This document shows positions 1 through 8,749 of a stretch of 64,000 bases of DNA, piece after piece. The notes beneath the pieces are model-generated. The model did not search any database. It was given only the letters and a program-made list of their open reading frames with translations, and was not told the DNA's origin. The position numbers and the translations under genes were made by a program. The stretch's first letter is position 1. The number at the start of each line of letters is the position of its first letter. Source of the DNA: Aeromonas sanarellii (lineage in GTDB: Bacteria; Pseudomonadota; Gammaproteobacteria; Enterobacterales; Aeromonadaceae); contig NZ_CDBN01000039.1 in NCBI RefSeq assembly GCF_000820085.1, forward strand, positions 25,799-89,798. Reading direction: 5' to 3'.

Positions 1-1522
1 TCAGCAGTATATTGGAAGAGTCGACATACTCTCTCACCCAGGTGCGAACTCTCGGTAACGCATCTGTATCGGCAGGCGGTGTTTTGTAATTAAATTTGTC
101 GTAGTTATTCGCGATATTGAAGAACAACGTACCCTGTAACCAATCCTTATCGGTAAGACGCAACTCACTGTTGGCATTAATACCTATCTGGTACATATAA
201 AATGATTCAGGGCCACCAAAAGATTGCGTCAGGGTAGGGTCAAATGAATAAGAGAACCACTCTGGTTCAGATTGGTAGCGAATCGTTCCCTGAACAGGAT
301 CTGGTACTTTTTGATGATCTACTGCCACCGTCTCCTGCCCAAGAACCTGGGGCTGGTTAGCCTTTCGCACAGAGTCGAGATCGATCACAGTCTCTTGCAA
401 CTGGAAATCACGCTGGCGCTCAATGATTCTCAACTCTTCGACAGTCTCAGGTAGATGATTAATCGCAACCAAGGCCGTACGATCGATTGCTTCTTGCTGG
501 TCTCTGTATTTGTGCTGTTGGCCCAGCAAGGTTACCTTGGACTGGTCACTATAAAGTGAAGCCGCACTCCAACCAGCATTGTTTTCAAATTGTCCCGCCA
601 TAGCAGGCCAATCAACTTCAGAGGCATCAGACGGAGCCTTACCTGCAGTGTAAACAGGACGGGGTTCATCTAAATGATTCTGCCGCAGATCATTAAAATT
701 GGTACGAAGAGTCACGCCCCACATCAGAGTATTTCCCCTCTGATAACTAAGATGGGTGTCCATGTAGTCAAACAGACGATAAACAGCACCTATATTGATA
801 GGGGACGAATGGTCTATTTTCCCAGCAAATTCATTACTATAATCATTGCCATCATATTCCAGCTTCAGGCGAAGTGGCTGCCAAGGTGTCTGGTATTCAA
901 CACCACCAAATAATGCAGCATTACCATGAAACATATTCCCGGTTTCAAATCTACCACCGCCGCTGGAATAACTATTATCGCGGGAACACCAATCATCTTT
1001 CCACTCGCAAAAAGGATTGGTGATATTCCCGCTCTCTCCCATATTCCCCCAGCCCATGCCAAGGGTGAAATCAAACGGGCCAACACGCTTGCTGCCGACA
1101 ATATACTCACTATCAAACAGCCCCGTTCCCATCAGGTCACGGAAACCCAAAGAGATATTCGGGATCCAGGTAGACTCCTCCAGCAACCTGATTTTGACAT
1201 CCATTCCTTTGTCTTTGTAAGTCTGGTCGCCACTGAAATCGGGATTCGCGCTATAAAGGCGAGTTCTTACGTCTGTATAACGCAGAGTGGCTTCAAGCCA
1301 GTCGAACGGCTGCACTGACATGGACCAGCGACGATACTGATCATCATCAACATAATTGGCACTGAATTCACCCGTCTTGGCCATCCTGGCGGTTGGCATT
1401 TGCAGCAGGCCAACTCCGCCAAAGTCACTTTGTGATGGCCCCAACGGCTCAAAAATGTCGGCATCGGCGTGGGTTGCAAAGGATACCAGCAGGGCAATCA
1501 GTGAGAGTCTTGGGTAGGTCAT
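1..1522 (-). CDS. gfcD: GfcD/YjbH-family outer-membrane protein for O-antigen capsule assembly (3' part outside window)
   Basis: The minus-strand frame is open from the ATG at 1522 to the window edge, giving about 507 visible residues with no stop. It starts with a signal peptide (MTYPRLSLIALLVSFATHA) and then has the family hallmark FGGVGLLQMPTARM near residue 35-48. YjbH/GfcD proteins are large outer-membrane beta-barrel proteins encoded with group 4 capsule genes; their exact role is not settled. The ATG overlaps the stop of gfcC by four bases (ATGA), so the two are translationally coupled. It is the last visible gene of the wza-wzb-wzc-gfcABCD series. Usual family length is about 700 residues, so roughly a quarter to a third is missing. 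The call is firm at family level. Confidence 0.85.
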   Translation of the reverse strand, partial: MTYPRLSLIALLVSFATHADADIFEPLGPSQSDFGGVGLLQMPTARMAKTGEFSANYVDDDQYRRWSMSVQPFDWLEATLRYTDVRTRLYSANPDFSGDQTYKDKGMDVKIRLLEESTWIPNISLGFRDLMGTGLFDSEYIVGSKRVGPFDFTLGMGWGNMGESGNITNPFCEWKDDWCSRDNSYSSGGGRFETGNMFHGNAALFGGVEYQTPWQPLRLKLEYDGNDYSNEFAGKIDHSSPINIGAVYRLFDYMDTHLSYQRGNTLMWGVTLRTNFNDLRQNHLDEPRPVYTAGKAPSDASEVDWPAMAGQFENNAGWSAASLYSDQSKVTLLGQQHKYRDQQEAIDRTALVAINHLPETVEELRIIERQRDFQLQETVIDLDSVRKANQPQVLGQETVAVDHQKVPDPVQGTIRYQSEPEWFSYSFDPTLTQSFGGPESFYMYQIGINANSELRLTDKDWLQGTLFFNIANNYDKFNYKTPPADTDALPRVRTWVREYVDSSNILL

Positions 1523-2274
1523 TTGGGCATCCGATTCGCTAACAACGTCAACATGCGTGTATTCAAGTCTTGATACTGCTCAGGCAGCACACTCGGCGTA
1601 AAACCGACAAACAAGGTCGCTCCTGGCATGGCTTCGACATGGCGTTCATTCCAGATGGCAACGGGGATCCACTCAGATTTGCCACTGGGTGAGATCAAAT
1701 AAGCACCGGTGTCATCACTGCCAGACAAGAAATTAAGTCTCTTCCAATATTCACGCAGGCCCGCAGCAGGTAAAACGGGGACTTCGCCGGGGTGACCAAT
1801 CAAGCCAGCCAGATAAATTTGCGAACGGCGAGGGGCAAGATACAGCTGATAATCCCCCTGCAATACGGGGTTGACACCTGAAGGTACCAGGCTGATATCC
1901 GGGTCGACAGGCAATTCGAAACGCCCCGTCAAATGCAACTGCTGTAGCTGTTGATGCAACTGTAAAGCGGAATGGGCGAGCTCAGCTTCATCATGCTGTT
2001 GCCAGTACGTTGCCAGCAAGGTGAGATCCTTCAGCACGGCTTGCTGTTGATACTCAATGTCCTTTTGGCGCGCAGGGGTGGAAATATGCGCGACAGGCCA
2101 ATAATTCTCGTACTGGGAGACTGCCGAGTTTAACAATACGTCACTCAACAGCATGGACTGGGGATGGGTCATTGTTGTTTTCGGTTGACCTTGCCACCAA
2201 ATAGACACGGACACATCCGCCATAACGGGGGCAAATCCCAAGGTAGCGAGCAATAAGCTATATATTATTTTCAT
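1519..2274 (-). CDS. gfcC: GfcC-family periplasmic capsule biosynthesis protein
   Basis: This 251-aa protein begins with a signal peptide (MKIIYSLLLATLGFAPVMA) and contains a polysaccharide-export-like central part (DYQLYLAPRRSQIYLAGLIG) typical of the GfcC/YmcB family, which has beta-grasp domains resembling those of Wza. It should be a soluble periplasmic factor in group 4 capsule assembly. It overlaps gfcB upstream (ATGA at 2271-2274) and gfcD downstream (ATGA at 1519-1522), so gfcBCD are one tightly coupled unit. The family assignment rests on sequence character plus the gene order gfcA-B-C-D, which matches E. coli ymcDCBA and the V. cholerae wbf genes. Confidence 0.85.
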   Translation of the reverse strand: MKIIYSLLLATLGFAPVMADVSVSIWWQGQPKTTMTHPQSMLLSDVLLNSAVSQYENYWPVAHISTPARQKDIEYQQQAVLKDLTLLATYWQQHDEAELAHSALQLHQQLQQLHLTGRFELPVDPDISLVPSGVNPVLQGDYQLYLAPRRSQIYLAGLIGHPGEVPVLPAAGLREYWKRLNFLSGSDDTGAYLISPSGKSEWIPVAIWNERHVEAMPGATLFVGFTPSVLPEQYQDLNTRMLTLLANRMPK

Positions 2275-2957
2275 GATGAGTAGGGCTTAAGGAATGTCAT
2301 TTCGATCATTGGCAAAGAAGGACCTAATTGCTGCTGGAATTTACGAACTTGACCTGTCTGCTCATCGATCCAGAAATGATTCAGCCATCGATCTTCATTC
2401 GGGGCGGTAACGACGTGCTCTTCAACAATCGCCGTTTTATAGGGGCGGTCCATAATATTCAGAACCTCATTACCCGTCTGCGTGTAATGCATGCTCAAGG
2501 GATAACCACTGGTGTATTTTTTCGACCACTCAGCGACGCTATACCACACCATCGATGGCGTCTTGTCTAACCGGGAGGTCTTCAGCGGATCCTTCTCCAA
2601 ACTCCCCAGATAGCGCAAATCATTTGGCAAACCCACTGTTTTAATCAAGCGCCCATGTTGGGTCACAAACATCACACCATCGGCACTCATCCATGACATG
2701 CGCGGACCATTGACATAGGCCAGCACAACCAAGGCCTGGGGTAGATCCCCCACCTTGATATAGGCACTCGCATAGGGCAAGGCTCTCAATTCAGATGCTG
2801 TCAGTACGATGTCATCAGGCTTTTTAAATACATAGCCCAAGGTTTCTATTGTCTGATGCGTTGAGGTACTGCATCCAGCCAATAAAATCGCGGCTGATAA
2901 TGCCAATAACCTGAGGGGGGGGAATAAATACTGTGCCACGCGCAATAAACCATCCAT
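2271..2957 (-). CDS. gfcB: GfcB/YjbF-family outer-membrane lipoprotein
   Basis: The 228-aa protein has a lipobox LLAGC ending at about residue 29, after a hydrophobic stretch (LRLLALSAAILLAGC), so it is a lipoprotein. The mature part (ETLGYVFKKPDDIVLTASE and later RWLNHFWIDEQTGQVRKF) resembles the GfcB/YmcC/YjbF family, partner of GfcC and GfcD. The next residue after the lipidated Cys is Ser, compatible with outer-membrane sorting. It starts 14-18 nt downstream of a strong stem-loop (2975-3005) that separates it from gfcA, so its expression probably depends on readthrough. The N-terminus could be shorter than annotated, as the predicted tail before the hydrophobic core is longish. Confidence 0.85.
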   Translation of the reverse strand: MDGLLRVAQYLFPPLRLLALSAAILLAGCSTSTHQTIETLGYVFKKPDDIVLTASELRALPYASAYIKVGDLPQALVVLAYVNGPRMSWMSADGVMFVTQHGRLIKTVGLPNDLRYLGSLEKDPLKTSRLDKTPSMVWYSVAEWSKKYTSGYPLSMHYTQTGNEVLNIMDRPYKTAIVEEHVVTAPNEDRWLNHFWIDEQTGQVRKFQQQLGPSLPMIEMTFLKPYSS

Positions 2958-2967
2958 GAGGGACTAA

Positions 2968-3005
2968 GAGGAAAAACAAGGCTGCTCAAACTGAGCAGCC
3001 TTGTT
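2968..3005 (-). terminator. Stem-loop with T-tract between gfcA and gfcB (terminator or attenuator)
   Basis: A 14-bp perfect inverted repeat (aacaaggctgctca / tgagcagccttgtt) spans 2975-3005 around a 3-nt loop. Read on the minus strand the stem ends in a run of Ts (GTTTTTCC), the form of a Rho-independent terminator. It lies after the gfcA stop and just before gfcB, so it probably reduces transcription into gfcBCD, giving more gfcA than gfcBCD. Confidence 0.75.
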
Positions 3006-3010
3006 GAATG

Positions 3011-3241
3011 TTATCGGGTTGACGTGGTAGTGCTGGTGTTATTGTTGCGGTTATTGGATTCAGATACTGCAACGACAGCCACAAATGCAGCAGCAGCACC
3101 AATGGCGATAGTCGTACCAGCCACACCCGCAGCAGCACCGGCCGCGCCAGAACCAGCAGCAACGCCAGCAACTTCTTCTGCAGCCATGCTATTAGCGGAG
3201 ACAGCCAGCAGCGCGGCCAAAACAAACGCAGTCTTCTTCAT
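3011..3241 (-). CDS. gfcA: Small exported Ala/Gly/Val-rich protein, GfcA-like
   Basis: This 76-aa protein has a signal peptide (MKKTAFVLAALLAVSANSMAA) followed by an Ala/Gly/Val/Ile-rich stretch that could form a membrane segment, and a polar tail of Ser, Asn, Arg and Thr. The composition and position match GfcA/YmcD, a threonine-rich small protein at the head of the E. coli gfc operon. Its function is unknown. The other frames here also stay open because of the biased composition, but only this one has a signal peptide and the right context. A terminator-like hairpin directly follows it. Confidence 0.7.
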   Translation of the reverse strand: MKKTAFVLAALLAVSANSMAAEEVAGVAAGSGAAGAAAGVAGTTIAIGAAAAFVAVVAVSESNNRNNNTSTTTSTR

Positions 3242-3394
3242 ATTATCTTCCTTTTTGTTGACACAGCTAAAACTAACACTGAGACGCTGAGTACTCCCAG
3301 CGTTATCTAGTATTACTCAAAAGAGGCATCAATTGAACCCTCAATTTTGCCCCTTAGAATATAACCGATCCCTTATCTATTCTCTCAGACTGGA

Positions 3395-5572
3395 TCAGGC
3401 TTTCGTTTTATCACCATAGCTATATTGATAATATCCGTAATTACCGTAATAACTGCTGGCTTTCTTTTCTACCGCGTTGAGCAGAATACCCTTGATCACC
3501 ACGCCATTCTGTTCGAAGCGGCGAATCGCCACCTCCACCTCTTTGACTGCCGTCTTGGCAAAACGCGCCACCAGCAAGGAAGCACCTACATGCTGACCGA
3601 CGATGGCCGCATCCGTGACTGCCAGGATCGGCGGGGAGTCGACGATGACGAAGTCATAATGCTCACTGGCCCAATCCAGCAAAGCCTTGAAACGAGGATG
3701 CATCAGCAGTTCAGATGGGTTGGGCGGTACAGCGCCACGACAGACAAAATCAAGCCCGTCAAACCCCGTTTTGCTGATCACCTGCATCATCTCGGTCTGG
3801 CCTGCCAGATAAGCGCTCAGGCCGGCCCCCATCTCTTGCCCCATGACTTTCTGCATATAGCCTTTGCGCAAGTCAGCATCGATGACCAGCACCTTTTTCC
3901 CCCCCATGGCCAAGGTGGCGGCAAAGTTGGTAGACACAAAGGTCTTGCCCAGGCCAGGGCCAGGGCCAGAGATCATCACTATGTTGTTTTTTGCCTCCAT
4001 CATGGCGAAATGGAGGCTGGTACGCAGGCTGCGCAGCGATTCCATCGCCAGATCGGCTGGATTGCGGGCGGCCAGCAAGGCTTCGTTGAGCGGCATCGCC
4101 TGACGACGTTTCTTCTTTTGTTGCTGCTCGATCTTGGCCTGATCCCCTGAATAAGGAATGGTTGCATAAACAGACAGCCCCATCTCTTCCAACTGCTCGG
4201 GGCTCTCTACACCGCGATGGAACGCGGCACGCACCAGGATGACACCCACCGACAGCATGCCACCCAGCAGGGTGGCCAGTACCACGATCAGCGGCTTCTT
4301 CGGTTTGACGGCACGGGTTTCGACAGCAGCATCGTCGATGATCCGCACATTCCCGATGGTGCCCGCCTTCATGATATTGAGTTCCTGTTGCTTGTTGAGC
4401 AACTGGACGAAGATCTCCTGACCCACTTGCACATCACGGGTCAGACGCAAGATGTCCTGCTGGGTTTTCGGCAAGCGCTTGATCGACTTGTTGATGTTGT
4501 TCTTGGTGTTGATCAGGGTTTGTCGCTTTTCCATCAGCGCAATATAGGCAGGATGCTGACGGGTATAGAGCTGCTGCAATTCAGCTTCACGGAAGGTCAA
4601 CTCATTGAGCTGCTTCTCGAGACCCACCATGGTATCCAGTGCGGCCTTGGCCTCCAGCGACAAGTCGACCGACTCGTTCTGTTGACGATATGTATTGAGC
4701 AGTTCTTCCGAACGGTTCAGATCATCTTTGACCTGGGGCAGATGGGTCTGCAGGAAATCCAGACTTTTCTGGGCCTCTTCGGTCTTGCGCACCACGTTCT
4801 GCTGCAGATAGTTTTGGCTGATGCTATCGAGCACGGCGCGAATGCGCCCCTTGTCTTCCCCTTCCAGAGCAAGGGAAATGATCCCGGTATTCTTGCCCTT
4901 CTCGCTGACCTGAAGATCACGCTGCAACTCGCCGATCACATCCAGCAGTGGCTGCTTGACCAGAGTAAATACCTGACCATCCTGCGCAGCCACATCGGCC
5001 ACGAGCAGGGTGATATCCTCTTTTGTCAAGAGCTTACCTACCTGCCCTTCCAGTACCCGGCCTTCAACCTCCAGGGTAAAACGGCTATCCCCGATAAAAG
5101 CCAATGTCATTGGTGTGTCGATCAACTCGGGAGCCACCTCAAACCGGCTCACCGCCACCTTGGGATAGGGCTGGCCCATCATGCGTGACAAACCACGGCC
5201 GACCAGTGGGAAGAAATCGGGAGTCACCAAGGTGTCAAGATGAAGCTCTTGCACAGTACGCCCCAGCACCATACGGGAGGTCAAGAGCTCTATCTCAGCG
5301 GCGGCATCAGCCTGTTCGCCGCCCAGCACATCAGCCATATCGCCGAGCAGGGCGGTACCGCTGGCCTTTTTCTCCACTTGCAGCAGTGCGTTTGCCTTGA
5401 AGATCGGCGTTGCCAGCAAGGCATAGGTGACCCCTATCACCATAAAGAGGCCGGTGATGGTCACAATCCACCAACGGCCATCGATCAGGTAACCCAGCAG
5501 GCGCCCCAGATCGATTTCATCGTTCTCCACCACGGCACTGTTTTGCCGGGACGAAACAGAAGAAGTCGTCAT
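3395..5572 (-). CDS. wzc: Wzc/Etk tyrosine autokinase and polysaccharide co-polymerase
   Basis: The 725-aa inner-membrane protein has an N-terminal Wzz-type domain (TM near residues 35-55, second TM after PKKPLIVVLATLLGG at about 425-450) with coiled coil between them, and a cytoplasmic BY-kinase domain. Walker A (SGPGPGLGKT) is at about 535-544, Walker A' (VLVIDADLRKG) at about 561-571 and Walker B (FVIVDSPP) at about 641-648. The C-terminus carries the tyrosine cluster expected for autophosphorylation (YYGNYGYYQYSY). It works with Wza and the phosphatase Wzb to control polymerisation and export of a high-molecular-weight capsule. It follows wzb by 55 nt; 153 nt separate it from gfcA. Confidence 0.95.
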   Translation of the reverse strand: MTTSSVSSRQNSAVVENDEIDLGRLLGYLIDGRWWIVTITGLFMVIGVTYALLATPIFKANALLQVEKKASGTALLGDMADVLGGEQADAAAEIELLTSRMVLGRTVQELHLDTLVTPDFFPLVGRGLSRMMGQPYPKVAVSRFEVAPELIDTPMTLAFIGDSRFTLEVEGRVLEGQVGKLLTKEDITLLVADVAAQDGQVFTLVKQPLLDVIGELQRDLQVSEKGKNTGIISLALEGEDKGRIRAVLDSISQNYLQQNVVRKTEEAQKSLDFLQTHLPQVKDDLNRSEELLNTYRQQNESVDLSLEAKAALDTMVGLEKQLNELTFREAELQQLYTRQHPAYIALMEKRQTLINTKNNINKSIKRLPKTQQDILRLTRDVQVGQEIFVQLLNKQQELNIMKAGTIGNVRIIDDAAVETRAVKPKKPLIVVLATLLGGMLSVGVILVRAAFHRGVESPEQLEEMGLSVYATIPYSGDQAKIEQQQKKKRRQAMPLNEALLAARNPADLAMESLRSLRTSLHFAMMEAKNNIVMISGPGPGLGKTFVSTNFAATLAMGGKKVLVIDADLRKGYMQKVMGQEMGAGLSAYLAGQTEMMQVISKTGFDGLDFVCRGAVPPNPSELLMHPRFKALLDWASEHYDFVIVDSPPILAVTDAAIVGQHVGASLLVARFAKTAVKEVEVAIRRFEQNGVVIKGILLNAVEKKASSYYGNYGYYQYSYGDKTKA

Positions 5573-5627
5573 TACACAGAATCCATTTTTATTGTCAGAT
5601 AAACCTGAACACAGGCTGCGAGTGTTG

Positions 5628-6056
5628 TTACAGTTTTTTCACCCAGCCATCGGCACTACGCGCCAACAACTGGTAGACGTGTTCATAAGCTTCCCGGCTG
5701 AGACGATAGGGATCAGGCACCTCGCACTCACCCAGCCAGTGGCCAAACAGCATGGTCTTGCCGCGAGCGCCAGGATCAATACCGGTCACGGCGGAAATAT
5801 GCCCTTTCTCCATGACAAGGATGAGATCGGCCTCCTGGCACAACGCGCGGGTAAGCTGGCGTGCAACATGCCCCTCCAGGGAAAGTCCATGTTGCTGGGC
5901 CACCTCGGTAGCAACCTGATCGGCTGGCTTGTCAACCAGGGCACTCACCCCGGCCGAGGTGATCTGGCGACCAGACAAACGCTCACGCAGCAGACGCTCA
6001 CCTGTCGGGGAGCGGCAAATATTGCCCACGCACACTACTAGAATCTTCTCAAACAT
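5628..6056 (-). CDS. wzb: Wzb/Etp low-molecular-weight protein-tyrosine phosphatase
   Basis: This 142-aa cytoplasmic phosphatase has the P-loop C-x5-R (Cys9 to Arg15 in CVGNICRSPTGE) near the N-terminus and the general-acid loop DPYRL near the C-terminus, the standard low-Mr PTP layout. It should dephosphorylate the tyrosine cluster of Wzc. The start at 6056 (MFEKILVV) is preferred to an in-frame ATG 45 nt upstream because family members begin right before the first beta strand and a purine-rich stretch (GGGAAAGAG) precedes it. It sits between wza and wzc, as in other capsule operons. Confidence 0.93.
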   Translation of the reverse strand: MFEKILVVCVGNICRSPTGERLLRERLSGRQITSAGVSALVDKPADQVATEVAQQHGLSLEGHVARQLTRALCQEADLILVMEKGHISAVTGIDPGARGKTMLFGHWLGECEVPDPYRLSREAYEHVYQLLARSADGWVKKL

Positions 6057-6120
6057 ATCGCTGTTACTCTTTCCCTTCTCCCGGCGCGAGAGAGATGCCA
6101 CGCCGACACCACATCGAGAC

Positions 6121-7236
6121 TTACCAGTTACGAACCCGCAGCATGCCCTCGGTCAACTCGTTGAACCCATTGATAGAGGGAACCAGCTGACTCAACACGC
6201 GGTTCCAGCGTGTTACTGGTGCCGTCGTCACATAGACAACATCATAGGGTTGCAACGCAAACTCGGTACCCATCACCAGAGCGGTCGCATCGCTCAAATC
6301 GAGTTGGTAGATGGCTGCTTTCTGCTGCGATTTGCCCGCCGGGCGCAATACGAAGATCCCCGTGGCATTGGCAGCATTCTGGTTCAAGCCCTCGGCACTG
6401 CTCAGGGCTTCGGTCAAGCTCATCCCTTCACGACCTATGGTCAGGGTTGAGGCTTTATTGACCTCCCCCATGACGAACACTTTCTGGGCATCATTGCGCG
6501 GCACATAGAGCATGTCGCCATCGCGCATCAGCTGGTTATGGGAGAGATCGCCATACTGCAGCAGGTCCTGAAGTGACAGCGGGTATTCCTTGCCCTGACG
6601 GGTCAACACCACGTGGTGCCAATCCGCCGTCGAGCTCAAGCCGCCCGCCAGATTGAACGCGTCGAGCAGGGTCATGGGCACATTGGTAATAGGCTGCGCG
6701 CCAGGTTTGGCCACCTCGCCGGAGATGTAGACCTTCTGGGAGCGGAAAGCGGCAATGCTGACATCCACCTGCGGGCTTTCAATAAACTGGGCCAGCCGCT
6801 TGGCGATATCCACACGGATTTCAGACACCGTTTTTCCTACCACGGCGACCTTGCCGATATAGGGGTAGAAGATGGAGCCATCCGCATGCACCCAGTTACC
6901 CGCCTCACTGGCGCTGCGATATGAGCCGGCGGGAATGGTCAACTCTGGGTGATCCCACACCGTTACATTAAGGATGTCACCGACACCAATCCGGTACTCA
7001 TAGCTGCTGATCTGGCTATTGAGTTCAGGGTTGGCCTTGCCCACCACAGGCGCCTTGCGAAGTTGGCTGACCAGGGCAGGCGTCACCGGGTAAACATCGG
7101 CCAGTTGATCAACATCAACCGTCCCGGTAGCCACCTCGGTCTTGCCGCTGGTGGAAAGATTGGTACCCGGTACCACAGTGCATGCACTGAGCAGGGCCAC
7201 GGCCGACAACAGAGGGATGAGCTGAATCCTTTTCAC
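6121..7236 (-). CDS. wza: Wza-family outer-membrane polysaccharide export lipoprotein
   Basis: About 371 residues with a lipobox (ALLSAC) near residue 20 and the polysaccharide export domain (SSYEYRIGVGDILNVTVWDHPELT), followed by repeated SLBB domains (KVYISGEVAKPGAQP and KVFVMGEVNKASTL) and a C-terminal amphipathic segment with Trp residues. Wza forms the octameric outer-membrane channel for capsule. A GTG at 7236 (VKRIQLIPLL) with AAGG upstream is the probable start; a second GTG two codons earlier is also possible. It is the first gene of the export block wza-wzb-wzc-gfcABCD and is preceded by a roughly 330-bp gene-free stretch that must hold its promoter. Confidence 0.93.
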   Translation of the reverse strand: MKRIQLIPLLSAVALLSACTVVPGTNLSTSGKTEVATGTVDVDQLADVYPVTPALVSQLRKAPVVGKANPELNSQISSYEYRIGVGDILNVTVWDHPELTIPAGSYRSASEAGNWVHADGSIFYPYIGKVAVVGKTVSEIRVDIAKRLAQFIESPQVDVSIAAFRSQKVYISGEVAKPGAQPITNVPMTLLDAFNLAGGLSSTADWHHVVLTRQGKEYPLSLQDLLQYGDLSHNQLMRDGDMLYVPRNDAQKVFVMGEVNKASTLTIGREGMSLTEALSSAEGLNQNAANATGIFVLRPAGKSQQKAAIYQLDLSDATALVMGTEFALQPYDVVYVTTAPVTRWNRVLSQLVPSINGFNELTEGMLRVRNW

Positions 7237-7534
7237 TTCCACACCTTATTTATGCTTGCCATCAAGAACTGAACCGAAAAATCGCCGTATGATAACGGAG
7301 AACACGGAAAATCATCAGGAAAATTTATCAAGAAAATCGGATCTGCCACCAGAGATGATGGCGAGAGACTGTGCGGATTAACCATAGACATGACATGCCT
7401 ATCAATAGCACCTTGCGTGACGGTGTCCCATATCGGCGCCACGGCACCGCTTGGCCAATTAACGTGGTGGCATGATGTCAATATGATGATTGCTTGATAT
7501 GAGCAACTCACTGGGCCTAATAAACGACCCATGG
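7237..7534. other. Gene-free region upstream of wza
   Basis: About 300 nt between the ugd stem-loop and wza. It should contain the minus-strand promoter of the capsule export operon; a TATCAT-like -10 lies about 50 nt upstream of wza, but no convincing -35 fits it. No JUMPstart/ops element is visible here, unlike the two biosynthetic clusters upstream. No RNA gene or repeat was recognised. Confidence 0.5.
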
Positions 7535-7559
7535 CAGGTTGCCCGCAAAGGGCAACCTG
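7535..7559 (-). terminator. Stem-loop downstream of ugd (possible end of cluster B)
   Basis: A 10-bp perfect stem (caggttgccc / gggcaacctg) with a 5-nt loop lies 11 nt after the ugd stop. It lacks a good T-run on either strand, so it may be a weak terminator or an mRNA 3'-end stabiliser rather than a classical Rho-independent terminator. Confidence 0.45.
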
Positions 7560-7570
7560 TTTCAGGGGGA

Positions 7571-8737
7571 TTAATCACTACCAAACAGATCGCGGGTATA
7601 TACCTTATCCATGACATCGGCCAGCTCATCCACCATGCGGTTTGCCAGAATGACATCACAGCTTGCTTTAAATTCCACCAGATCAGTCATCACACGTGAG
7701 TGGAAGAATTCAGTTTCTGTCAGGCTAGGCTCATAGACCACCAACTCAATGCCCTTGGACTTGATCCGTTTCATGACACCTTGAATGGCAGATGCCCGGA
7801 AATTATCGGAACCCGCTTTCATTACCAGCCGATATACACCGACACGAGTTGGATTTTTACGGATCACCGAGTCGGCAACAAAATCCTTGCGTGTGGTGTT
7901 GGAGTCCACAATGGCGCGGATCAGGTTATTGGGGACATTGTTGTAGTTCGCCAACAACTGCTTGGTATCTTTTGGCAAGCAATAGCCACCATAACCAAAG
8001 GAGGGGTTGTTGTAGTGACTGCCAATACGCGGATCGAGGCCAATGCCATCAATTACCTGCCGACTGTCCAGCCCGTGCAGTTGGGCATAGGTATCGAGCT
8101 CGTTGAAAAATGCCACCCGCATCGCAAGGTAGGTATTGGCAAACAGTTTGATCGCCTCTGCTTCAGTGCTGTCAGTGAAAAGTACAGGCACATCTTGCTT
8201 GATGGCGCCCTCCAGCAACAGGTTTGCAAACACCTGTGCCCGATCTGAACGCTCCCCCACCACGATGCGCGAAGGATGCAAGTTGTCATAGAGGGCGCGC
8301 CCTTCACGCAAAAACTCTGGCGAGAAAATCAGGTTGGCACATCCCAACTCCTCCCGCAGCCGAGCAGTAAAACCCACCGGAATCGTCGATTTTATTACCA
8401 TCACCGCATCAGGATTGATGGCCATCACGTCCATGACCACGGACTCCACGGTACTGGTGTTGAAATAGTTAGTCTCTGGATCATAATCGGTCGGCGTGGC
8501 AATGATGACAAAGGCAGCGCCCTGATAGGCCGCTTCTTTATCCAGAGTGGCACGCAGATTCAAATCTCGGCTGGCCAGATAGCTTTCTATCTCTTTATCT
8601 ACGATGGGAGAGCGGCCCTGATTGATCATCTCGACCTTGCTGGCAATCACATCAACGGCCACCACCTCATGGTGCTGTGCCAGCAATACCGCATTGGACA
8701 AACCGACATAACCCGTACCACAAATCGCAATTTTCAC
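7571..8737 (-). CDS. ugd: UDP-glucose 6-dehydrogenase (copy 1)
   Basis: The 388-aa cytosolic enzyme oxidises UDP-glucose to UDP-glucuronate with two NAD+. It has the Rossmann motif [11 protein letters not shown] at the N-terminus, the central STIPVGFT segment, and the catalytic cysteine in [14 protein letters not shown] near residue 250. It lies 12 nt after the UDP-glucuronate 4-epimerase gene at the 3' end of cluster B, so the two supply UDP-GlcA and UDP-GalA for the capsule. A closely similar second copy is at 20919-22088; the two share long identical stretches, including [12 protein letters not shown] and [15 protein letters not shown] endings. Confidence 0.96.
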   Translation of the reverse strand: MKIAICGTGYVGLSNAVLLAQHHEVVAVDVIASKVEMINQGRSPIVDKEIESYLASRDLNLRATLDKEAAYQGAAFVIIATPTDYDPETNYFNTSTVESVVMDVMAINPDAVMVIKSTIPVGFTARLREELGCANLIFSPEFLREGRALYDNLHPSRIVVGERSDRAQVFANLLLEGAIKQDVPVLFTDSTEAEAIKLFANTYLAMRVAFFNELDTYAQLHGLDSRQVIDGIGLDPRIGSHYNNPSFGYGGYCLPKDTKQLLANYNNVPNNLIRAIVDSNTTRKDFVADSVIRKNPTRVGVYRLVMKAGSDNFRASAIQGVMKRIKSKGIELVVYEPSLTETEFFHSRVMTDLVEFKASCDVILANRMVDELADVMDKVYTRDLFGSD

Positions 8738-8749
8738 AACAAACCTCGC

